A stretch of DNA of 64,000 nt, from assembly GCA_900112325.1 (NCBI GenBank), contig FOLJ01000014.1, positions 155,778 through 219,777 on the forward strand, in the 5' to 3' direction. Origin of the DNA: Micromonospora sediminimaris (lineage in GTDB: Bacteria > Actinomycetota > Actinomycetes > Mycobacteriales > Micromonosporaceae). Below, in pieces: positions 24,786 to 32,606 of the stretch. A model generated the notes under the pieces. That model was not told the origin of the DNA. It did not search any database and saw only the letters and a program-made list of their open reading frames with translations. Position numbers and translations under genes: made by a program. The first letter of the stretch is position 1, and each line of letters starts with the position of its first letter.

Positions 24786-27443
24786 ATGGGCCTCGTGCCC
24801 CATGCCTCTCCCCTGGCCGTCGCTCAGCAACGGGCCCTCGCGCTGCGTGGTGCGGGTAACCTCGCCGCCGCCCGTGACCTGCTGGCCGATGCGGTCGAGT
24901 CCACTCGGCCGCCGTTCAGCAAAGATCATCCGGACGTGCTCAGCACCGCTCATCTGCTGGCCAGGTTGCATCGGGAGGCGGACGATCCGAGCGCGGCCCG
25001 GCGGGTGCTGGAGGAGGCGTTCGCCGCCGGGGAGCGCCGTTGGCCGCATGCCGATCCGCTGATGCTGGCGTTGGCCTTCGAGCTGGCGTCCGTCGCGGAC
25101 GAGCTGGGCAATCGCCACGAGGCGCGCCGCAATTACACCCGGGTGGCCGCCGCCGGCCCCGCCGTGCTCGGTGCCGACCACCCGGCCGTACGCATGGCAC
25201 GGGAGTATCTCGGCGACGCCGCTCCCGCCCCTCAGCCCGCTGTCCCGACCGCCCCTCAGCCTGGTCCGGCCAGTCCGCCGGGCCGGGGAGCCTTGGACGA
25301 ACCCACGGTCTCCCTGGCCGTGCTCTCCACGCTGTGGAAGCCGCACGAGGCGTCGACGGCAGCACCGGCGCGGCCCGCCTCCCCCTCGGCGTCACCGCCT
25401 GCCGGCGACCAGCCCACTTCCGGCGGCCCTGGAGCGGCGACCGTCCCTCCCGTGCCCGTTGCCCCCCTGGGGGCCGCTGTGCCGGCGCCACCGGTCGTTC
25501 CCGCCGCACCGCAGACCTTGGCCGAGCCGGGGCGGCCCGCCCCGCCACAGATCCCGCCGTTGTCCACCGTGCCTCCCGCAGCAGCGCCGCAGGTCACACC
25601 AACCCCTCCCACAGCAGTGCCGCAGATACCGCCACCCCCCACCGCGGTGCCGCAGATTCCGCCGCCTCCGACTGTCGCGCCGCAGATCCCGCCGCCGCCC
25701 GCCGTGCCGCCAACCGTGGTGCCGCAGGTTCCGCGGCCCACCCCACCAGTATCCGCTGCACCGCCTGGCCCACCGCGCGTACCGCCGTCGGTGGTGCCAC
25801 CGTCAGCCACGGCACCATCTGCCCCGCCGCAGGTCCCAACGCCGCCCGGCGTTCCTGCGCCGCCGGTGGTACCGCAGGCCCGGACCGCTTTTCATGATCA
25901 GTCAGCCCGTCCGGTCGCGACTCCGGTCGACCGGGCCCGATCGGCGGGGGCGCCACCCGCCCCGGTGGTTGCGGCTACCGCCGCGACCAGGCCGACAAGC
26001 GGGGTGCCGGCCCCGTCGTCGCCGGCTCCGTCACACACCGCACCGTCGGTCACGCCGTCCAGCCCGTCTCCGACCGGACCGGCTCCGCGCCAGCCGATCG
26101 AGGACGAGGAACAGACCGGCGTACTGCGGCACTCCCCCGCCGCCGACGAAGCAACATCGACGGGCGCCAAGCCTGTCTCGACCGGGCATCCCGAGTGGGC
26201 CCGGCCCACCATCCGGGTGCAGCAGATCGGTCCCCTGTTGGAGGAGGAAGCGGCTCGGGCCGGCCGTACGCCTGAGTCTCCGGCACCGGCGGAGAGTGTG
26301 CCCTCACCGGTGAGCGCGTCCCCGGCCTGGTCATCGGCGGTGACCGAGCCGCCGGCCGAGGGGCAGCCGGTCAGCGCGCCACCAGCGCTGGGACAGCCCG
26401 CCGAGGCGGCCTGGAGCCAGGCCCAACCGATCAGCGCGCCACCCGTCAGCGCACCACCGGTCAGCGCACCACCCGTGAGCGCACCACCGGTCAGCGCACC
26501 ACCCGTGAGTGCGCCACCGGTCAGCGCACCACCGGGCACTCCCCCGGTGGCTCCGCAGAGCACCCCACTGGTCAGCCCGACGGCCGGCCCGCACGACCTG
26601 ACCGCACCGTTACCGCAACCCGGCCCGAACAGCACACCACCCGGCTGGGCGCCGCCGACCAGCGGACCACCCGGCTACCCACCGCCGACCAGCGGAGCGC
26701 CCACCGGCGGGCCGGGCGGCTACCCGGCGACCGGCGGAGCCGCCCACCCCGTACCCCCGCCGTACGGGCCGCTGAGCGGCGGCGGCTCGGCCGAGGGCCC
26801 GGGTGGCGGAGCCAACCCGTACGGACCCGGGGTCGGTGTCCAGCAGCATGACCCCCGGCTGGCGGGGCCGGGTCGTGGCGCCCAGCCGCACGGTTCACCG
26901 GGTGCGCCGCCGGCCTATCCGGGGCCCGCCGCGCCGCCGGCCTGGGGTCCGCCCGGTGCTCAGGTTCCGGGGATCGCCGCGCCGTACCAGGGGCCGTTGG
27001 CGATGCCGACGGCGGAGCCGGCGCCGGGTCGTAACCGGGTGGCGATCGGCGTGGCGGTGGTGGCGGTCCTGGTGGCCCTGGCCGCAGTGGTCGGGGTGGG
27101 TCTGCTGGTCCTGGACCGATGGGCTGCGCCTTCGTCGGGGCCTGCGTCGGCGCCGACATCGCCACCCGGTTCGGTTGGCCCGCCTCCGGGGGACCTGACG
27201 ATGCGCGACGACACCACGACGATCACGTTGACCTGGACGGATCCGTCGGACGGGTTGGTGCCGTTCATGGTGGCCGGTGGGCGGACCGGGCAGTCGCTGG
27301 GCATGATGGCCACGGTGGACCCGGGTCGGACGAGCTACACGGTCAACGGGTTGAGCACCCGGGTGAACTACTGCTTCGCGGTGCTCGCCGTCTACGACAC
27401 CGACCAGTTCGCCACTTCCGACCAGGTGTGCACGTCGCGGTAG
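24786..27443 (+). CDS. TPR / proline-rich / FN3 membrane protein
   Basis: This 885-residue protein has three parts. Residues about 10-140 are tetratricopeptide-like helices (AVAQQRALALRGAGNLAAARDLL, LARLHREADDPSAARRVLEEAF). Residues about 145-750 are a very long Pro/Ala/Ser/Gly-rich segment with short tandem repeats. Then come one transmembrane helix (VAIGVAVVAVLVALAAVVGV, about 755-778) and a small fibronectin type III-like C-terminus (TITLTWTDPSDGLVPFMVAG...NYCFAVLAVYD). The topology suggests a cytoplasmic TPR/Pro-rich region and an outside FN3 tip. ATG 24786 (MGLVPHASPLAVAQ) fits the TPR start best; the frame opens further upstream. A scaffold or signalling function is a guess from architecture. 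Confidence 0.75.
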   Translation: MGLVPHASPLAVAQQRALALRGAGNLAAARDLLADAVESTRPPFSKDHPDVLSTAHLLARLHREADDPSAARRVLEEAFAAGERRWPHADPLMLALAFELASVADELGNRHEARRNYTRVAAAGPAVLGADHPAVRMAREYLGDAAPAPQPAVPTAPQPGPASPPGRGALDEPTVSLAVLSTLWKPHEASTAAPARPASPSASPPAGDQPTSGGPGAATVPPVPVAPLGAAVPAPPVVPAAPQTLAEPGRPAPPQIPPLSTVPPAAAPQVTPTPPTAVPQIPPPPTAVPQIPPPPTVAPQIPPPPAVPPTVVPQVPRPTPPVSAAPPGPPRVPPSVVPPSATAPSAPPQVPTPPGVPAPPVVPQARTAFHDQSARPVATPVDRARSAGAPPAPVVAATAATRPTSGVPAPSSPAPSHTAPSVTPSSPSPTGPAPRQPIEDEEQTGVLRHSPAADEATSTGAKPVSTGHPEWARPTIRVQQIGPLLEEEAARAGRTPESPAPAESVPSPVSASPAWSSAVTEPPAEGQPVSAPPALGQPAEAAWSQAQPISAPPVSAPPVSAPPVSAPPVSAPPVSAPPVSAPPGTPPVAPQSTPLVSPTAGPHDLTAPLPQPGPNSTPPGWAPPTSGPPGYPPPTSGAPTGGPGGYPATGGAAHPVPPPYGPLSGGGSAEGPGGGANPYGPGVGVQQHDPRLAGPGRGAQPHGSPGAPPAYPGPAAPPAWGPPGAQVPGIAAPYQGPLAMPTAEPAPGRNRVAIGVAVVAVLVALAAVVGVGLLVLDRWAAPSSGPASAPTSPPGSVGPPPGDLTMRDDTTTITLTWTDPSDGLVPFMVAGGRTGQSLGMMATVDPGRTSYTVNGLSTRVNYCFAVLAVYDTDQFATSDQVCTSR
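26436..26531 (+). repeat. 15-bp tandem repeat coding for VSAPP units
   Basis: About six copies of a 15-bp unit (gtcagcgcaccaccg and variants with gtgagc or gtgagt) lie in frame within the proline-rich part of the preceding gene and encode repeated V-S-A-P-P. Length variation between strains would change only linker length. Confidence 0.85.
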
Positions 27444-27547
27444 GCCGACCCGTCGGGCTGAGGGGGCCGATCGGTCCCGGACGGACAGTCGTGGCGGGAC
27501 ACGCCGACGACACGCCACGCTGGGTGTCCACAGCCGGACGGTGCGGG

Positions 27548-27577
27548 TTCCCGGGGTCGGTGGGGTGACCATATGAT
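27548..27577 (+). promoter_or_regulatory. Probable promoter of the FN3-MoxR-DUF58-transglutaminase operon
   Basis: A good -10 box TATGAT (27572-27577) with a weak -35 (TTCCCG at 27548-27553, spacer 18) lies about 70 nt before the GTG of the next gene. No other AT-rich hexamer of this quality is seen in the 206-nt gap. Confidence 0.5.
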
Positions 27578-27649
27578 GGCTCCCGGCTCAGGGGAGGGGT
27601 CGCCGTACGGGGGCGCCACCTGCCGAGACGACACGGGAGGCTGCCGGCT

Positions 27650-30271
27650 GTGGCGAGCATCGACGAGGCCGTTCCGGCCCGCACCCCACGATCCCGGTCC
27701 CGGGTACGCGGTGGTCTCGTCACCGTGGGTACGGTGGTGGCGCTGTTGGCGGCGATGGGGCTGACCGTGCTCGGCCTGGGTTCGGCGGACAACGCGGTGG
27801 CCAACTACGACGCGAGTTCGTGGTTGTGGAGCGCGGCGCGCAGCGAGTTGGCGCGGGTCAACGGGGTCACCGCCCGGGTGGACACCCGGATGGAGGTGCC
27901 GGCGGCGCGGCGGCATCCGATGCAGGTGACACAGACGGACCGGCTGCTGGTGCTGCGGGATCTGAACACGGGTCAGATAAGCGCGCTGGACCTGGCGACG
28001 TTGCAGATCACGGCGACCACGCCGACCACCCCCGGGCTCGGAGTGAGTGTGGCGTTGCACGAGGACGCCGCGTTCGTGGTGGACGCGGTCCAGGGTGTGG
28101 TGCGGCAGTTGGATCCGCGGTCGCTGGCCCCGGTTGGCGAGCCGGTCCGCTATCCGCCGGGGATCACCGGCGGCGCGTTCGACGGCGAGGGCCGTCTGTG
28201 GGTCGCGGTGCCGGCGGAGGGCACGGTCTCGGCGATCACCCCGGCGGTGCTGCCGTCGGAGGCGGCGGACTCACCGGTGGGTTCGCCGCAGGTGGAGACG
28301 TACGACGTGGCGGAGGCCAGCCACGAGTTGGTGGTCTCCACGTTGGATGACGGTGTGGCGGTGTTGGACCGCACGGCCGGAGCGTTGGTGACCGTCGTGG
28401 ACGGTACGACCCGCCGCACGGCGTTGGCGTCGACGCTGACCGGGCCCGGCATCCTGCCGGTGCGTACCAGCGGGCCGGTGGTGCCGGTGACGGTGCCCGC
28501 GCAGCGGCAGGTGCACGCGATCGGCGACGGTGGCGAGGTGCGGTCGTTCACGGTGCCGGGCGACGGTGACCGGCTCGGCCCGGCGGTGGCCTGGGCCGGG
28601 CGGTTCTACTGCGCGGACGAGGCGGCGGGCACGGTGTACGCGTTCGACGCGACGGGCCAGCTGACCGACACGATCCGGGGCCGGTGGGGTGGCCCGCTGG
28701 AGTTGGAGGTGCGGGAGAACTACCTGTTCATCAACGCGCCGGACGCGGCGACCGCGCGGGTGGTCAACGACTCGCACCAGGTGCGGGAGGTCGACAAGTA
28801 CGCCAACGACGTGCTCGGTGGTGATCCGCCGCCGGAGCCTCCGCCGCCACCTCCGCCGCCGCCGAAGAAGCCTCAGGTGAGCAAGCCGGGCGCGCCGCGT
28901 AACGTCACGGCGGCGGCCGGCGACGCGCAGGCCAGGGTGAGTTGGCGACCGGCGGCGGCCAACGGCGCCGAGATCATCCGGTACGTGGTGGAGGGTGCCG
29001 GGCAGCGGTTGGAGGTCGGCGCGAACCAGCGGTCGGTGGAGGTCACGGAGCTGACCAACGGTGAGACGTACCGCTTCTCGGTGCACGCGGTGAACGCGAA
29101 AGGCGCGGGTCCAGCTCGGAACAGCAACCCGGTGACGCCGACCGCGGACGTGCCGGACGCGCCGACCGAGGTGACCGCCGAGGCACGGGCGGACGGCACG
29201 GTGGTGGTGAGCTGGCCGGAGGCGAACGGTCAGGGCAACACGATCGCCAGGTACGCGGTGTCGGCGACCTCTGCGGGCACGAACGCCCCGGTCGGTGAGG
29301 CGACCGGCACCGAGTTGGTGGTGAAGGCCGGTGAGCTGGAGTACGGCACGCAGTACGCGTTCACGGTGGTCTCGGTCAACGACAAGGGCGCGGCGTCGGA
29401 GGCGTCGCCGGTGAGCAACACGGTGGTGCCGTTCACGGTTCCCGGTGAGCCGTTGGAGTTGCGGGCGAGCACGGTGGCCGACCAGCCGGGGACGGTGGCG
29501 GTGCAGTGGACGCCGGCGGTGGCCAACGGCCGGCCGGTGACCGGTTACGTGGTCGAGGTGGGTGACAAGCGCAGCGAGGTGACCGACACCCGGGCGACCG
29601 TCGGTGGCCTGGGTGACGGGCAGAACGTGACGGTGCGGGTCCGGGCGGTCAACGAGGCCGGCGAGGGCGCGCAGGCGACGACGACGGCGCGTACGGTGGC
29701 GGCGCCCCGGGTGACGGTGACCGGTTCGTCGGCGACCGCGACGGCGGCGACTGTGACGTTCACCGTGGACGCCGGCGGCGGCCAGGCCAGTTGTACGCTG
29801 TCCCGGTCGGGTCAGCCGGCGAAGAGTGGCCCGTGTTCGAGCATCACTATGAGCGGGTTGACTCCCGGCACCAGCTACACGTTCACGGTGACGGCGACCA
29901 ACGCCGCCGGCAGCGGCACCGCCACCAGGGCTCAGCGGACCGACGCCCTGTACGGCATCGCCACCTGCGAGAACGGTCCCGACGGTGACCAGCGCACCTA
30001 CTGCGACCGGGACCGCGACGGCCGCAACGGCAACGAGATCTTCTCGGTGCCCCGGCAGGACAACGACCGCCAGGTCGGCTGGGCGAAGCCCGGCACCCGG
30101 TTGAAGGCGTACTGCAAGGTGCGGGGCACGGACATCGACTCCTGGATCTACAACGACAACAAGCAGAGCACCTGGTGGGTGCAGGTCGAGTACAGCGGAC
30201 GGAACTACATCCCCTGGGCCTGGCTCAACCTGGAGGGCGGGGACGACATAAGCGTCCTGCCCACCTGCTGA
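27650..30271 (+). CDS. Secreted or anchored multi-FN3 protein with propeller-like N-terminal region
   Basis: This 873-residue protein has a basic N-terminus and one hydrophobic anchor (VTVGTVVALLAAMGLTVLGL, about 23-43). A repeated-strand region (about 50-385, with LLVLRDLNTGQISALDLATL and similar units) resembles a beta-propeller. A proline run follows near residue 395, then three to four fibronectin type III domains (about 410-770). The C-terminal SH3-like domain is Cys- and Trp-rich (CENGPDG...TWWVQVEYSGRNYIPWAWLN). GTG 27650 is the start. It precedes moxR by 25 nt and is probably first in the operon. A cell-wall or surface role is inferred. Confidence 0.75.
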   Translation: MASIDEAVPARTPRSRSRVRGGLVTVGTVVALLAAMGLTVLGLGSADNAVANYDASSWLWSAARSELARVNGVTARVDTRMEVPAARRHPMQVTQTDRLLVLRDLNTGQISALDLATLQITATTPTTPGLGVSVALHEDAAFVVDAVQGVVRQLDPRSLAPVGEPVRYPPGITGGAFDGEGRLWVAVPAEGTVSAITPAVLPSEAADSPVGSPQVETYDVAEASHELVVSTLDDGVAVLDRTAGALVTVVDGTTRRTALASTLTGPGILPVRTSGPVVPVTVPAQRQVHAIGDGGEVRSFTVPGDGDRLGPAVAWAGRFYCADEAAGTVYAFDATGQLTDTIRGRWGGPLELEVRENYLFINAPDAATARVVNDSHQVREVDKYANDVLGGDPPPEPPPPPPPPPKKPQVSKPGAPRNVTAAAGDAQARVSWRPAAANGAEIIRYVVEGAGQRLEVGANQRSVEVTELTNGETYRFSVHAVNAKGAGPARNSNPVTPTADVPDAPTEVTAEARADGTVVVSWPEANGQGNTIARYAVSATSAGTNAPVGEATGTELVVKAGELEYGTQYAFTVVSVNDKGAASEASPVSNTVVPFTVPGEPLELRASTVADQPGTVAVQWTPAVANGRPVTGYVVEVGDKRSEVTDTRATVGGLGDGQNVTVRVRAVNEAGEGAQATTTARTVAAPRVTVTGSSATATAATVTFTVDAGGGQASCTLSRSGQPAKSGPCSSITMSGLTPGTSYTFTVTATNAAGSGTATRAQRTDALYGIATCENGPDGDQRTYCDRDRDGRNGNEIFSVPRQDNDRQVGWAKPGTRLKAYCKVRGTDIDSWIYNDNKQSTWWVQVEYSGRNYIPWAWLNLEGGDDISVLPTC

Positions 30272-30296
30272 TCCACCCCAGGCGAGGAGCACCACG

Positions 30297-31292
30297 GTGA
30301 ACAGCCAGGAACCGCTCACCCAGCAGGAGGTGCAGGGCTTCGCCGCCTTGGCCGCCCGGCTGGCCGAGAACGTCAACACGGTGGTGCTCGGCAAACCGCA
30401 GGTGGTGCGGCTGGCGTTGACCGCGTTGTTCGCCCAGGGGCACGTGTTGCTGGAGGACGTGCCCGGGGTGGGCAAGACGACCCTGGCCCGGGCGATCGCG
30501 GCGACGGTGAAGGGGCAGTGGCGGCGGATCCAGTTCACGCCGGACCTGCTGCCCTCCGACGTGTCCGGGGTGACAATTTTCAACCAGGCCACCCGGGGCT
30601 TCGAGTTCCACCCGGGCCCGGTGTTCGCCAACATCGTCATCGCCGACGAGATCAACCGGGCGTCGCCGAAGACGCAGTCGGCGCTGCTGGAGGTGATGGA
30701 GGAGCGGACGGTCACCGTGGACGGGGTGCGGCATCCGGTGCCGCAGCCGTTCCTGGTGGTGGCCACCCAGAACCCGGTGGAGATGGACGGCACGTACCGG
30801 CTGCCCGAGGCCCAACTGGACCGGTTCCTGGTGAAGTTGTCGGTGGGGTATCCGGACGAGTCGGTGGAGGTGGAGGTGCTGCGCGGGGCGACGGTCCGCT
30901 CTCCCGAGGCGCTCGCGGCGGTGACCGACACCGCCACCGTCGGCGAGATGGTCCGGATGGCCCGGCGGGTGCACATCGCCGAGCCGTTGTACGCGTACGC
31001 GGTGCGGCTGGCGGCGGCCACGCGCACCCATCCGCAGGTCCGGGTCGGGGTCAGTCCACGCGGGGTGATCGCGTTGACCCGAGCGGCGTGCGCGTACGCG
31101 TTGATCGACGGCCGGGGCTGGATCATGCCGGAGGATCTGAAGACGCTCACCGAGCCGGTCTTCGCCCACCGGCTGCTGCTCACTCCTGACGCCCAGGTAC
31201 GGGGGGTGACCACTGCGGACGTGCTGCGGCAGGCGGTCGCCTCGGTGCCGGTGCCGCTGCCGTCGGGCCAGCCGGCCCCGGCGCACCACTGA
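30297..31292 (+). CDS. MoxR-family AAA+ ATPase
   Basis: This 331-residue AAA+ ATPase has the Walker A stretch EDVPGVGKTTLAR (about 53-65), Walker B IVIADEINRASPKTQ (about 115-129) and sensor VATQNPVEMDGTY. MoxR proteins act as chaperones for assembling or activating partner complexes and are classically encoded next to DUF58 and transglutaminase-like genes, as here. GTG 30297 follows GCGAGGAGC. The next gene begins 15 nt after its stop. Confidence 0.93.
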   Translation: MNSQEPLTQQEVQGFAALAARLAENVNTVVLGKPQVVRLALTALFAQGHVLLEDVPGVGKTTLARAIAATVKGQWRRIQFTPDLLPSDVSGVTIFNQATRGFEFHPGPVFANIVIADEINRASPKTQSALLEVMEERTVTVDGVRHPVPQPFLVVATQNPVEMDGTYRLPEAQLDRFLVKLSVGYPDESVEVEVLRGATVRSPEALAAVTDTATVGEMVRMARRVHIAEPLYAYAVRLAAATRTHPQVRVGVSPRGVIALTRAACAYALIDGRGWIMPEDLKTLTEPVFAHRLLLTPDAQVRGVTTADVLRQAVASVPVPLPSGQPAPAHH

Positions 31293-31307
31293 CCGGCGAG
31301 GTCTGGC

Positions 31308-32606
31308 GTGGGGATCACCGCCCGGGGCATCGGTCTGCTCGTCGCGGCCGTGCTGCTGCTGGGGGCGGGTTTCCGGTTCGGGTACCCGGAGTTGACGCTG
31401 CTCGGCGCGGCGGCGAGCACCGCGCTGGCGGTCGCTCTGGTCGCCGCGGCCCGGCGGCCCCGGCTGCGGGTGGCCCGGCAGGCCGACCCGGATCGGGTGG
31501 CCCGGGGCGAGCCGGCCACGATGACGTTGACCGTACGCAATGCGGGACGGGTGGGGGCGGCGAGCATGCTGGCCACCGACCGCTGCGGTGGCCGGATGGT
31601 GCCGGTGCCGGTGCCGGTGCTGCGGCTGCGACCCGGCGCGGACACCACTGTCAGTTATCCGGTGCCGACGAGCCGACGCGGGGTGGTGCCGGTGGGGCCG
31701 TTGCGGGTGACCCGCCGCGACCCGCTCGGCCTGGTGGTGCTGGCCCGTTCCTACGGCGATGTGGTGCCGGTGTGGGTGCACCCGCGGATCCATCCGCTGC
31801 GGGCGGTGCCCACCGGCGCGGGACGCAGTCTCGACGGGCGGGTCGACGCGGTGCCGCACGGTTCGATCACCTTCGACTCGTTGCGGGAGTACGTCGTCGG
31901 CGACGAGCTTCGTCGCGTCCACTGGCGCACCAGCGCCCGGGTCGGTGAGCTGATGGTGCGGGAGAACGTGGACACCAGTCTGCCCCGGATCGTGGTCCTG
32001 CTCGACAACCGGTCCAGCGCGCATCCGGACCGGGTCGGCGGGGTAGCGGAGTCGTTCGAATCGGCCTGTGAGGCGGCGGCGTCGGTGGTCACCGCGGCGG
32101 TCCGCGAGGACCTGCCGGTGGTACTGCTGTTCGTCGCCGCCGAGGACACCTCCGCCGGATCGGGCGGCACCGGTCCGGGCCGGACGGCGACGGGCGGTGG
32201 TGGGGCGGGCGGCACCGGGCGGGACGGCGCGGCCCCGGGTGACGGAGACGGTTGGGGCGGTAGCGCGGCGGGTGGCGGTGTCGGCGGCGACGGGTCGGAG
32301 ACCGGTCCGAGTGGACCGTTGGACCGGTTGGCGGCGGTGACGCTTACCGGGGAGGGCACGCTGCAGGCTGCGGTGGCACGGCTGCGCCGCGACCGGCTCG
32401 GCGACACGCTTGTCGTCCTCACCGGACCGGGAGCGACCGAGGATCTGGGGCACGTCGGGGCGCTGCGCGGCGCGTACCCGTCGGTGGTGGTCGGGATCTT
32501 CGGGGCGACGGAGCCGACGCCGCCGGGCGCGGCCGGCCTGGTCGTCGTCGACGCGGCCGACGGGGCGGGCTTCGCCGCCGAGTGGGACGGGGTGCGCCGG
32601 TGGTGA
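31308..32606 (+). CDS. DUF58 domain protein
   Basis: This 432-residue protein has two N-terminal hydrophobic helices (GIGLLVAAVLLLGAGFRFGY and LTLLGAAASTALAVALVAAA). The DUF58 signature DSLREYVVGDELRRVHWRTS, followed by ARVGELMVRENV, lies near residues 190-220. A VWA-like C-terminal part (RIVVLLDNRSS) is interrupted by a Gly-rich insertion (about 283-330). It is the usual partner of MoxR ATPases. The stop overlaps the next start by GTGA. Confidence 0.9.
   Translation: MGITARGIGLLVAAVLLLGAGFRFGYPELTLLGAAASTALAVALVAAARRPRLRVARQADPDRVARGEPATMTLTVRNAGRVGAASMLATDRCGGRMVPVPVPVLRLRPGADTTVSYPVPTSRRGVVPVGPLRVTRRDPLGLVVLARSYGDVVPVWVHPRIHPLRAVPTGAGRSLDGRVDAVPHGSITFDSLREYVVGDELRRVHWRTSARVGELMVRENVDTSLPRIVVLLDNRSSAHPDRVGGVAESFESACEAAASVVTAAVREDLPVVLLFVAAEDTSAGSGGTGPGRTATGGGGAGGTGRDGAAPGDGDGWGGSAAGGGVGGDGSETGPSGPLDRLAAVTLTGEGTLQAAVARLRRDRLGDTLVVLTGPGATEDLGHVGALRGAYPSVVVGIFGATEPTPPGAAGLVVVDAADGAGFAAEWDGVRRW

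Noticed and set aside
28271..31648. 1125-codon minus-strand open frame
   Set aside because: Antisense to the FN3 protein, moxR and DUF58 genes, with His/Arg-rich low-complexity text and no domain.
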